This document shows, one piece after another, positions 1-5,679 of a DNA stretch of 7,527 nt. Below the pieces are notes generated by a model, which saw only the letters and a program-made list of their open reading frames with translations, made no database searches and was not told the origin of the DNA. The first letter of the stretch is position 1; each line of letters starts with the position of its first letter. Where the stretch lies: the NCBI GenBank assembly GCA_002710905.1, contig PAJB01000012.1:81413-88939 (forward strand), read 5' to 3'. The position numbers and the translations under genes were made by a program. This stretch comes from Chloroflexota bacterium. GTDB taxonomy: Bacteria > Chloroflexota > Dehalococcoidia > UBA2979.

Positions 1-101
1 CCTCCACCATTACCAACAGTCGACAACAGGAACCATCTATAATTTTTTACTGATAATGCACCAAAGCTGCTTCGAAATTGTGTAAATTGCTGAGTAGTCA
101 T
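1..101 (-). CDS. MFS transporter, N-terminal fragment (runs off left edge)
   Basis: Only the first 33 codons are present; the gene continues past base 1. Translation from the ATG at 101 begins MTTQQFTQFRSS, then SFGALSVKNYRWFLLSTVG. A short polar leader, an 'F-x-A-L-x-x-x-N-Y-R-W-F' stretch and the start of a hydrophobic helix form the usual opening of major facilitator superfamily permeases related to drug and secretion-effector exporters. The protein would sit in the inner membrane; the substrate cannot be guessed from this fragment. No Shine-Dalgarno sequence precedes the ATG. Instead a perfect TATAAT lies at 108-113, with six bases before the ATG, so transcription probably starts on the start codon itself (leaderless). 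It lies 46 bp downstream of the cupredoxin gene on the same strand but seems to have its own promoter. Family call is from pattern recognition on about 30 residues, so moderate confidence. Confidence 0.6.
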   Translation of the reverse strand, partial: MTTQQFTQFRSSFGALSVKNYRWFLLSTVGNGG

Positions 102-107
102 TAACTA

Positions 108-113
108 ATTATA
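108..113 (-). promoter_or_regulatory. -10 box TATAAT for the leaderless MFS gene
   Basis: Read on the minus strand, a perfect TATAAT is followed by TAGTTA and then the ATG at 101. This puts the expected transcription start on the A of the start codon. No convincing -35 hexamer lies 16-18 bases upstream. A perfect 10-bp palindrome, CTTAGCTAAG (121-130), occupies the spacer region and could be a regulator site, or chance in AT-rich DNA. Confidence 0.45.
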
Positions 114-147
114 CAGTGTACTTAGCTAAGAAGTTCAGGTAAAAATG

Positions 148-570
148 TTAATTTGCAATTATCAAATTTGTATGAAGCCCCTCATGGCCAGGAATTGTAC
201 AAATTAGATTATCAATGCCATCATTGGATGCCAGTATGCGCAAGACAATTTCACCAAAATTGTTCTTATATTGATATAGGGAATTAAATGGATTTGAGAG
301 AATAAATGAATGATCTGACCCAGCACTATTAGCTAAAACGAGATCAACAACCTCACCTGGCTGCAATGCTAGTTCATTTAAGTCATAGCCAACAGTGAAT
401 ATGTTTGCAACAACAACTCTATCTGGCTGTACATTTGCAAGATCAGTTATGGTTCGTTGAGGTGTTTCATGCATATGATTACCCAAAACACCTCCAGCAA
501 TTGTCACAAAGAGCACAAATGAAAATGCTTTGGTATTATGGTGATTGATAATTTTATTTATTACATTCAT
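148..570 (-). CDS. small cupredoxin-like exported or membrane-anchored protein
   Basis: 140 residues. Residues 14-30 form a hydrophobic segment after a basic N-terminus, typical of an uncleaved anchor or signal peptide; no lipobox is seen. The rest reads as a single cupredoxin beta-sandwich: 'PGEVVDLVLANSAGSDHSF' (71-89) gives the first copper His candidate, His87, and 'CTIPGHEGLH' (124-133) gives Cys124 and His129 in the C-x4-H spacing seen in several blue-copper proteins. The usual axial Met after the second His is absent: after alignment on the last strand, Leu132 or His133 occupies that place. It probably acts outside the membrane as an electron carrier or copper-binding protein, by family inference. 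Start: ATG at 570, no clear Shine-Dalgarno; a downstream start would cut into the signal segment. It is divergent from the VOC gene across 119 bp. Confidence 0.7.
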   Translation of the reverse strand: MNVINKIINHHNTKAFSFVLFVTIAGGVLGNHMHETPQRTITDLANVQPDRVVVANIFTVGYDLNELALQPGEVVDLVLANSAGSDHSFILSNPFNSLYQYKNNFGEIVLRILASNDGIDNLICTIPGHEGLHTNLIIAN

Positions 571-645
571 ACTTTTTATTTTAGCAACAACATATTTTTA
601 AATATATATTTGTTCAACATAAATTAAGTGAGCATATGTAATTTG

Positions 646-654
646 TGATATAAA
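646..654 (+). promoter_or_regulatory. extended -10 promoter for the VOC gene
   Basis: TGATATAAA matches an extended -10 element (TG-n-TATAAA). The expected start would be near 661, leaving a leader of about 29 nt that contains the AAGGA ribosome site at 681-685. No good -35 is visible, which an extended -10 tolerates. The surroundings are extremely AT-rich, so chance matches are easy. Confidence 0.35.
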
Positions 655-689
655 TATATCTTGTATGGTAAAAATGATTGAAGGAAAAC

Positions 690-1526
690 ATGGATTTGAA
701 ATTATCACATTATGCAATAGCAGTACATGATTTAGATGCTGCAGTAGAAACATATAAAAATTTTTTTGGATTAAAGGAAGCTGGTCAAATTCACAATGAG
801 TGGGGTGGGTTTGATGCTGTTGAGCTAGGCTACAGTGGCGAACGAACACTTTTATTAATGAGTCCAACAGATCCAAACAATAATATATCAAAACAAATGA
901 AGCTTCGTTCTACTAATGCAAATCCACACGGTGAAGGCTTTCATGTGGCTGTCTTCCAGTCCGATGATCCTAGAGCAGCCGGTCAAGAAGTTGAAAAAAA
1001 TGGCGCTAAAGTTATCGATAGTGGTACAGATTATATTATTGTACACCCTATGGCAACACATTTTGTTTTGTGGGAAATTCAACCAACTAGGCAACCGCAT
1101 GACCCAGGTATTGATTTTAAATTCTCACATATCGGCATTGCAGTTAACGATTTAGAAGCTGCAACAAAAACTTATACTTCAATTTTTCCACTGGTTCAAG
1201 AGCCGGCAATATGGGCAAGTGAAGAAGGCAAATTTAAAGTAGCGCCCGTCAGTCTTGATGGTCGACAAGTAACAACTTTGATCGAACCACAAGCCGATGA
1301 TGCACCGGTGAAGAGATTAATGCAATCACGAACAGATGAATTTAATCCACATGGCGAAGGATTTTATATGGCTATTTGGACTTCTAAAGATCCTGCAGCT
1401 CTTGCTGAAAAAGTGAGTAATGCTGGTGGAAAAGTTATTCCTACTGGAGATCCAAGTGGCAGGTTTTTAATCCATCCATCTTCAACTCATGGAATTTTAA
1501 TGGAAATAGCTCCAGAAAAAGAATAA
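690..1526 (+). CDS. two-module VOC superfamily protein (glyoxalase / methylmalonyl-CoA epimerase-like)
   Basis: 278 residues made of two tandem vicinal-oxygen-chelate modules, about 4-131 and 144-273. Each opens with the same phrase (LSHYAIAVHDL / FSHIGIAVNDL), has an NPHGEGF motif in the middle (78-84 and 219-225) and closes with a strand ending in Glu (FVLWEI / GILMEI). In module 1, His7, His85 and Glu129 fall where methylmalonyl-CoA epimerases place metal ligands. In module 2 the ligands are His147 and Glu272, but Tyr226 replaces the middle His, so the second site may be degenerate. The family covers lyases, epimerases and ring-cleaving dioxygenases; the substrate is not visible. Start chosen at the ATG at 690 because GAAGGA lies 4-5 bases upstream; a TTG at 678 would add only MKEN. 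It converges on the PPOX gene with 9 bp between stop codons. Confidence 0.85.
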   Translation: MDLKLSHYAIAVHDLDAAVETYKNFFGLKEAGQIHNEWGGFDAVELGYSGERTLLLMSPTDPNNNISKQMKLRSTNANPHGEGFHVAVFQSDDPRAAGQEVEKNGAKVIDSGTDYIIVHPMATHFVLWEIQPTRQPHDPGIDFKFSHIGIAVNDLEAATKTYTSIFPLVQEPAIWASEEGKFKVAPVSLDGRQVTTLIEPQADDAPVKRLMQSRTDEFNPHGEGFYMAIWTSKDPAALAEKVSNAGGKVIPTGDPSGRFLIHPSSTHGILMEIAPEKE

Positions 1527-1535
1527 GGCAAATAA

Positions 1536-1925
1536 TTAAGCGTTGCCGAGTATTGTTTTAACTGATATTTCTATTGCAACTCGATCAGGATTTTCTGATG
1601 GTTGTTCATATCGCAATGTATAAGCATCTGTAGCATGTTTAATACTCTCTTCGTCATATTTGATCGTTGCAGTACCTATAAAACTCAGCCATTTATTCTC
1701 ACGTATTTGAGATAGCGACACGTGATCATTTTGCTTAATATTTTTAACTTTCTTGGAGTTCTTTTGACTAATTATACGAATTTTAGTATCTGCCATATTA
1801 AAATGAAACCCTACAACAGCTGTATGTATATTGTTGGTTTCATCTATAGAATTAAGTGCACCAAATGCACGAGTTGATAAAAAATCTTCAATCGAATCTG
1901 GTAAATTATCTAATGCGTATGCCAT
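1536..1925 (-). CDS. PPOX-class FMN/F420-dependent split-barrel oxidoreductase
   Basis: 129 residues, the usual size of the short actinobacterial pyridoxamine-5'-phosphate-oxidase-like (Rv1155-type) proteins. It shows the typical order: an N-terminal helix ending FLSTRAFGAL (15-24), a beta strand TAVVGFHF (35-42), the cofactor-phosphate motif SQKNSKKVKNI (53-63), then a strand SFIGTATI (81-88) as in 'v-G-x-A-x-v'. These proteins are cytosolic dimers that use FMN, F420 or heme to reduce small molecules; the cofactor cannot be decided from sequence alone. The N-terminal 'DETNNIHTAVV' loop replaces the more usual 'dG.p....pv'. Start: ATG at 1925 preceded by AGAGGTAGGA about 8 bases upstream. The 5' end diverges from glutamate dehydrogenase, with possible overlapping -10 boxes near 1979-1986. 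Confidence 0.82.
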   Translation of the reverse strand: MAYALDNLPDSIEDFLSTRAFGALNSIDETNNIHTAVVGFHFNMADTKIRIISQKNSKKVKNIKQNDHVSLSQIRENKWLSFIGTATIKYDEESIKHATDAYTLRYEQPSENPDRVAIEISVKTILGNA

Positions 1926-2058
1926 AATTTTTTCCTACCTCTTAATTTAATTGTTTAAAACTAAATGAAATTATTTTAACTATATTTTTTCTATGTTATT
2001 CTTAATTGAATACGTTAAGGAATTCACTATTTCAAAATCAATTATACCCGCAGAATCC

Positions 2059-3291
2059 ATGTCTTTTGCCGAATCAAGCAATTATTTTTTTAAACAAGCC
2101 GCTAAACTCTTAGAGCTTTCAGAAGACACTATTGCTTTATTAAGTCAACCGTATAGAGAATTGCATGTGCAAGTGCCAATTAAAATGCAAAACAATCAAA
2201 CAAAAGTTTTTCAGGGTTATCGCGTACAACATAGTGGTGCTCGAGGCCCATATAAAGGTGGAATTCGATTTCATCCAGAAGTTGACTTAGATGAAGTTCG
2301 TGCATTGGCTCAATTAATGACATGGAAAACTGCGTTAGTGAATGTGCCATTTGGTGGTGCCAAGGGTGGGGTATCTATTGATCCATCAGCTTTGTCTGAA
2401 TCTGAAATTGAAGATATTTCTAGGACATATTTTCGAAATATTTCTCATATTTTAGGAGTAAAACGTGATGTACCTGCACCTGACATGGGAACAAATGAAC
2501 AGACAATGGCTTGGATGATGGATGCGTATGGAGCAAAATATGGTCATTCACCTGGTATTGTTACAGGTAAACCGATTGCACTTGGTGGCTCTGAAGGGCG
2601 AACAGCAGCAACGGGTTATGGAGTTGTGATTGTTTTAAAACATTATTTTCAACATACAAGTCAAGATCTTAATAATCAGTCAGTAGCCATTCAAGGATTT
2701 GGTAATGTTGGCATGTATGCTGCAAAATATTTATCAGATCTTGGATGTAAAGTTGTGGCCGTATCTGATGTAAGCGCTACCGTATATAACGAAAATGGCT
2801 TAGATGTTCAATCATTAGAAAATCACATAGCAGATGGTAGCTTGCTTAAAGACTGTAGTGAAAAAAATATTTTAGACAGAGATGCAGTGCTTTCGCTCAA
2901 TTGCGATATATTAATTCCTGCGGCAATTGGTGGAGTCATTAATTCTAGCAACTGGGAATCTATTCAAGCCTCTGTAATCGTTGAAGCAGCCAATGCACCA
3001 ATAACTCCATTTGCTGATTACCATTTGCATAATCGAGGGGCGGTGATTTTGCCAGATATTTTAGCGAACGCTGGAGGAGTAATAGTATCATATTTTGAAT
3101 GGACGCAAAATATTCAACAACATTGGTGGTCATTAGAAGAAGTGAATCAAGAGCTTGAAAAAATGCTTAACGATGCAGCAAATGAGTGTTTTGTTATTCA
3201 AAAAGATAAAAATGTTAGCTTGCGTGAAGCAGCATACTTTATTGGCGTGCAGAGAGTCATTGAAGCATTAGAACTAAGAGGCTTTATATAG
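2059..3291 (+). CDS. glutamate dehydrogenase (hexameric Glu/Leu/Phe/Val dehydrogenase family)
   Basis: Catalyses the reversible oxidative deamination of glutamate to 2-oxoglutarate and ammonium, linking nitrogen assimilation with the TCA cycle. From the ATG at 2059 the protein has 410 residues, matching bacterial and archaeal NAD-type enzymes of about 410-425. Visible sites: substrate-binding GPYKGGIRFHP (Lys66) and TWK (Lys90), catalytic lysine in PFGGAKGGV (Lys102), APDMGTNEQTMAWMMD with the catalytic Asp142, and the Rossmann motif QGFGNVG (212-218) with Asp237 at the end of the next strand. The C-terminal ILANAGGVIVSYFEW is the family hallmark. An in-frame ATG at 1993 would add 22 hydrophobic residues without family counterpart. 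It sits six bases after a TATATT (1981-1986), so a leaderless longer form cannot be excluded. No Shine-Dalgarno precedes 2059. NAD versus NADP use is not certain. Confidence 0.95.
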   Translation: MSFAESSNYFFKQAAKLLELSEDTIALLSQPYRELHVQVPIKMQNNQTKVFQGYRVQHSGARGPYKGGIRFHPEVDLDEVRALAQLMTWKTALVNVPFGGAKGGVSIDPSALSESEIEDISRTYFRNISHILGVKRDVPAPDMGTNEQTMAWMMDAYGAKYGHSPGIVTGKPIALGGSEGRTAATGYGVVIVLKHYFQHTSQDLNNQSVAIQGFGNVGMYAAKYLSDLGCKVVAVSDVSATVYNENGLDVQSLENHIADGSLLKDCSEKNILDRDAVLSLNCDILIPAAIGGVINSSNWESIQASVIVEAANAPITPFADYHLHNRGAVILPDILANAGGVIVSYFEWTQNIQQHWWSLEEVNQELEKMLNDAANECFVIQKDKNVSLREAAYFIGVQRVIEALELRGFI

Positions 3292-3292
3292 C

Positions 3293-3505
3293 CTAATTAG
3301 TGAATATATCCAAGATTGTTCCTAGTTTTCCACTGCCATCAGCTTTATACAAATCTGTGTATCCACATTCATTACAAGATACAGTAATAAACTTTTTATT
3401 CTGTAAATTGAGAAAACGAGAAAGACCTGATCCAGTAGTTCTGATTTCTCCTGTAGTATATTCGGTATTTGGACAATTTTTACACGTGTAAGTTTGCTTA
3501 TCCAT
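3293..3505 (-). CDS. small zinc-ribbon nucleic-acid-binding protein (DUF2082-type)
   Basis: 70 residues with two CxxC knuckles, Cys8/Cys11 and Cys44/Cys47, separated by the conserved stretch GEIRTTGSGLSRFLNLQNKK (19-38) and followed by a short ILDIF tail. This is the layout of the small Zn-ribbon family annotated as putative nucleic-acid-binding proteins (zinc_ribbon_13 / DUF2082); its cellular role is unknown to me. The start ATG at 3505 has an excellent AAGGAGT ribosome site. That site lies inside the 14-base gap between this ATG and the encoded CCA of tRNA-Cys, so the gene is almost certainly the last member of the tRNA transcript. The stop codon is one base from that of the convergent glutamate dehydrogenase gene, leaving no room for separate terminators. 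Confidence 0.85.
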   Translation of the reverse strand: MDKQTYTCKNCPNTEYTTGEIRTTGSGLSRFLNLQNKKFITVSCNECGYTDLYKADGSGKLGTILDIFTN

Positions 3506-3519
3506 TTTTTACTCCTTAA

Positions 3520-3593
3520 TGGAGGCGACGATGGGAATCGAACCCATGATCGTCCTTTTGCAGAGGACTGCCTTACCACTTGGCCACGTCGCC
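3520..3593 (-). tRNA. tRNA-Cys (GCA)
   Basis: The reverse complement folds as a 71-nt cloverleaf plus encoded CCA. Acceptor arms GGCGACG/CGTCGCC, discriminator U73 as expected for Cys, anticodon stem GTCCT/AGGAC around loop CTGCAAA giving anticodon GCA, and a normal T-loop TTCGAAT. It is the last tRNA of the cluster and lies 14 bp before the zinc-ribbon start codon. Confidence 0.96.
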
Positions 3594-3600
3594 ATCTAAA

Positions 3601-3676
3601 TGGAGCGTGAGATGGGGCTCAAACCCACGACCTTCTCGTTGGCAACGAGACGCTCTATCAACTGAGCTACTCACGC
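3601..3676 (-). tRNA. tRNA-Gly (GCC) with unusual A19/U56
   Basis: 76 nt including encoded CCA. Acceptor arms GCGTGAG/CTCACGC, discriminator U73, anticodon stem TCTCG/CGAGA with loop TTGCCAA, anticodon GCC reading GGC and GGU. Two nearly invariant positions are changed together: the D-loop is AGTTGATA, so G19 is A (base 3658), and the T-loop is TTTGAGC, so C56 is U (base 3621). The tertiary G19-C56 pair at the elbow is therefore A19-U56. G18, U55, A58 and the G15-C48 pair are normal. The other three tRNAs here keep G19 and C56. Confidence 0.95.
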
Positions 3677-3745
3677 ATCATTAGGACAGTCAATATACTA
3701 TTATGTCAGGAATAATTAATAAAGCAAATGCACATTTATTTTTTT

Positions 3746-3832
3746 TGGTGCCCAGAGTGAGACTCGAACTCACACGCCCTTACGAGCACTGCCCCCTCAA
3801 GACAGCGTGTCTGCCAATTCCACCACCTGGGC
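3746..3832 (-). tRNA. tRNA-Leu (GAG)
   Basis: 87 nt including encoded CCA, with the long variable arm of class II tRNAs. Acceptor GCCCAGG pairs with TCTGGGC (one G-U), discriminator A73 as required for Leu, anticodon stem CTGTC/GGCAG around TTGAGGG, anticodon GAG, normal T-loop TTCGAGT. It is separated by only 6 bp from tRNA-Trp, so they are co-transcribed. Confidence 0.95.
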
Positions 3833-3838
3833 TTTTAT

Positions 3839-3915
3839 TGGCAGGAGTGGAGGGAATCGAACCCCCGGCCTATGGTTTTGGAGACCACCGCTCTACCTAA
3901 CTGAGCTACACTCCT
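3839..3915 (-). tRNA. tRNA-Trp (CCA)
   Basis: 77 nt including encoded CCA. Acceptor arms AGGAGTG/CACTCCT, discriminator G73 as expected for Trp, anticodon stem GTGGT/ACCAT with loop CTCCAAA, anticodon CCA, D-loop with GG and T-loop TTCGATT. It is the first gene of the four-tRNA minus-strand operon. Confidence 0.96.
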
Positions 3916-3926
3916 GCGTAGAGCCT

Positions 3927-3949
3927 AGTCTAACAATTACTCGAGTAAA
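3927..3949 (-). promoter_or_regulatory. candidate tRNA-operon promoter with palindrome in the spacer
   Basis: On the minus strand TAGACT (3927-3932) lies 11 bases before the mature 5' end of tRNA-Trp, giving a short pre-tRNA leader of about 5 nt. A perfect 12-bp palindrome, TTACTCGAGTAA (3937-3948), occupies the place of the -35/-10 spacer. The -35 position itself (TATCAC) is poor. The promoter call is inference; the palindrome is directly seen. Confidence 0.3.
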
Positions 3950-4011
3950 GTGATAGTTAAACAATTCTTTTTTTAATATTGGTGCAATAAATAATTTATT
4001 TAACAGAGTAA

Positions 4012-4033
4012 ATCCCTTATTTTATCCCTTATT
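4012..4033. repeat. short tandem direct repeat ATCCCTTATT x2
   Basis: Two identical 10-base copies (4012-4021, 4024-4033) separated by TT, period 12. They lie in the AT-rich gap between the tRNA cluster and the GC-rich block. Could be slippage or a protein-binding site. Confidence 0.6.
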
Positions 4034-4210
4034 GATGTATTTTTTTCTTATCAAATTCTTAATAAACTTATCTTGATTATATAGGAATCAATGCGTATCA
4101 ATGAATAGAAATAGACATTAGATGCAATCAATATCTTACATATGTTTTTAAGAAAAAATAAACAACTATTGAAAAAGTAGTATTCCAAGAAAGGAATTAT
4201 TCATGCCAGT

Positions 4211-4220
4211 CCTCTTTGCC
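4211..4220 (+). repeat. left copy of direct repeat flanking the GC-rich block
   Basis: CCTCTTTGCC, identical to 5706-5715. The match continues imperfectly to 14 of 16 bases (…ACTTTC here, …CCTTTT on the right). It coincides with the point where GC content starts to rise. Confidence 0.6.
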
Positions 4221-4280
4221 ACTTTCAGGAAAGTTAAGTCCCTTTACCCGAAGCTAAGTAACGGTGATACCTTCAGCACA

Positions 4281-5651
4281 ATGTTCCACCGAATTGCACT
4301 CTGTCTCACTATCTCTCTTCTCATCGCTGCATGCGGCAGCGACAACACGGCAGAACCCATGTTCGAAGGAAGCGCAAATGAGCAACCAGGCCCCGGATCC
4401 GCTCCGGAGTCCCGGGCAGCCGACAACCCGCGTCCGTCGCTGCCGATCGGACTTGGCGCTGCAGGCCCGGACGCTGACGACTCCCCACCGGCGTTCTTCG
4501 ACGATCGGATCATCGCTGCAGACCTGTGGGGTGCTGAGTTGGCGATCCTGTCCGCTGGAATGGGGTTCGACGGGGTGATCGGCCTCCCCGACACGAGTCT
4601 CGAGACCGTCCGTGCCGCCGGAGGCTCCTACTACTTGCCCGAGTGCGCCGACAACCCGATCATCAGCGGGGCAACGGCGGCAGGGATCAACGCCTTCTAC
4701 CGAGGCACGGCCGACGACTCGCCCGACTACGACGACGGTCTCCCGGTGGTGTTCACCTGGCCCGTGCTAGGTTCGACGGTGCATCCGGAGGACTTCCTGT
4801 TCACCCTGACCAACGGTGACCAGGTCGTGCCGAACTTCGCCGGCCTCGCGCCGAACTGGGAGCTCAACGAGCGCAACACGGTGGTTGTCTTTGGCGACTT
4901 CGGCAACCGAGGTGCGCCCGGAGAGGCCGACGCAGTCTACCCGGCTAAGCTCGAGATCGTGGATGACGGTACCCCGTTGCGCTTCCTCGGGCCCAATGGC
5001 GAAGAGAGCGGCGTCGGACTCACCTGGGAAGCTGAGGGCGCCACGGGCTACGGCACCGGGCCGCAACTCGTCGGGGCCAAGCTCAACCATGTCGGCGATG
5101 CGCCGGCTGGCGAAGGTGGCGTGCCTCTCTTCGAACAGGGGCTGTTGCCCAACGACGAATTCGCGCTCTACGGCGGCGGTAACTTCCGCTTGCGCATGCT
5201 CACCTCGGGTGGCTTCACTCCGACTGGGATCACCGGGCTCACCCCCGACGCCTACGAACGCCACTTCCGGGTGCATGCGACCGCAGAGAACGGTTCGACC
5301 GTCCTGCTCTCCGAGGTCGGTGTCGACTACGAGGTCGCCGGGGGCACGCTGCGAGTCCTTGGTCTCGCGGACCTTGGCCATCCACTCGGAGACGGTGTTG
5401 CCTACAACGACTGCTACGCCGAGGACGTCGACAACCAGATCGATATCATCCTGGAAGGTGACGATGCCGCTGCACGCTCGATCACCCACGTCGAGGTTCC
5501 ATCGAGCGGCGACTATCTACCGCTCTACAATCCCGGAGGTCCCGGCCCGGAGCCGTTCCCAGGGGTGCGCTACAGCGAGCCGAGCCTACATGACCTCGAA
5601 CCAGTCGTCATCGCCCTCGATGATCCACTCCGAGTGAGCAACGCCCCGTAG
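4281..5651 (+). CDS. acidic secreted lipoprotein of unknown function, GC-rich gene
   Basis: 456 residues from the ATG at 4281. The N-terminus has a clear lipoprotein signal: MFHR, hydrophobic core IALCLTISLLIAA and lipobox IAAC with lipidation at Cys18. A Pro/Ser/Gly-rich acidic linker follows (about 22-70), then a long acidic region rich in short beta-like stretches and Gly/Asp turns, for example VVFTWPVLGSTVHPEDF (156-172) and NWELNERNTVVVFGDFGNRG (192-211). Mature Cys122 and Cys378 could form a disulfide. I do not recognise the family; an extracytoplasmic beta-rich binding or surface protein is inference. An in-frame ATG at 4203 has an AAAGGA site upstream, but it would bury the signal peptide behind 26 extra residues and lies at the composition boundary. 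4281 has only a distant GGTGA. Codon use differs sharply from every other gene here. Confidence 0.78.
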   Translation: MFHRIALCLTISLLIAACGSDNTAEPMFEGSANEQPGPGSAPESRAADNPRPSLPIGLGAAGPDADDSPPAFFDDRIIAADLWGAELAILSAGMGFDGVIGLPDTSLETVRAAGGSYYLPECADNPIISGATAAGINAFYRGTADDSPDYDDGLPVVFTWPVLGSTVHPEDFLFTLTNGDQVVPNFAGLAPNWELNERNTVVVFGDFGNRGAPGEADAVYPAKLEIVDDGTPLRFLGPNGEESGVGLTWEAEGATGYGTGPQLVGAKLNHVGDAPAGEGGVPLFEQGLLPNDEFALYGGGNFRLRMLTSGGFTPTGITGLTPDAYERHFRVHATAENGSTVLLSEVGVDYEVAGGTLRVLGLADLGHPLGDGVAYNDCYAEDVDNQIDIILEGDDAAARSITHVEVPSSGDYLPLYNPGGPGPEPFPGVRYSEPSLHDLEPVVIALDDPLRVSNAP

Positions 5652-5679
5652 TTCGCCCGGAGGTGACTCCCCGTTCCGC

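Larger units (their letters stand above)
3917..4280. other. gene-free region: AT-rich gap plus the composition junction
   Basis: No gene is supported here. From 3917 to about 4202 the DNA is AT-rich and holds the tRNA-operon promoter area, an AT-only dyad TAAATAA-T-TTATTTA (3988-4002), two 10-bp direct repeats ATCCCTTATT (4012-4021 and 4024-4033), a small hairpin TTGATT/AATCAA (4073-4078, 4086-4091), a 7-bp direct repeat ATCAATG with 10-bp period (4087-4093, 4097-4103) and a dyad ATTCC/GGAAT (4182-4197). Bases 4203-4280 have intermediate composition (about 46% GC by count) and lead into the GC-rich block. An ATG at 4203 is open into the downstream gene but is less likely to be its true start. 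Confidence 0.6.

Noticed and set aside
600..611. Perfect palindrome AAATATATATTT in the cupredoxin/VOC intergenic DNA
   Set aside because: Composed only of A and T in an AT-rich stretch, so expected by chance.
598..891. 97-codon open frame on the minus strand over the VOC gene start
   Set aside because: It overlaps the well-supported VOC coding region, its product has no recognisable features and it has no ribosome site.
1527..1547. GGCAA/TTGCC stem between convergent VOC and PPOX genes as a terminator
   Set aside because: Only five pairs with an 11-base loop and no T-run on either strand; it also lies partly inside the PPOX coding end.
3322..3579. 85-codon minus-strand frame covering tRNA-Cys and the zinc-ribbon gene
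   Set aside because: It starts inside tRNA-Cys and is out of phase with the zinc-ribbon protein, which has its own ribosome site and CxxC pairs.
3703..3900. 65-codon plus-strand frame across two tRNAs
   Set aside because: It reads through tRNA-Leu and tRNA-Trp on the opposite strand; peptides such as RVRLELTRP are known artefacts of antisense tRNA translation.
3520..3915. tRNA-derived attachment site duplicated at the GC-rich block
   Set aside because: I searched both junctions for copies of the tRNA 3' ends (T-arm and acceptor sequences) and found none. The flanking repeat is unrelated to any of the four tRNAs.
4203..4280. 26-residue N-terminal extension of the lipoprotein
   Set aside because: The signal peptide and lipobox are correctly placed from the ATG at 4281, and the extension has junction-like composition. 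An AAAGGA before 4203 keeps it as a minor alternative.
4767..5489. 240-codon open frame on the minus strand inside the GC-rich block
   Set aside because: High GC makes long spurious frames. The plus-strand frame has the lipoprotein signal, G/C-rich third positions and sensible protein composition.
4816..5637. 273-codon plus-strand frame in another phase inside the GC-rich block
   Set aside because: The product is an Arg/Ser/Thr/Pro-rich string typical of a frame-shifted GC-rich gene.
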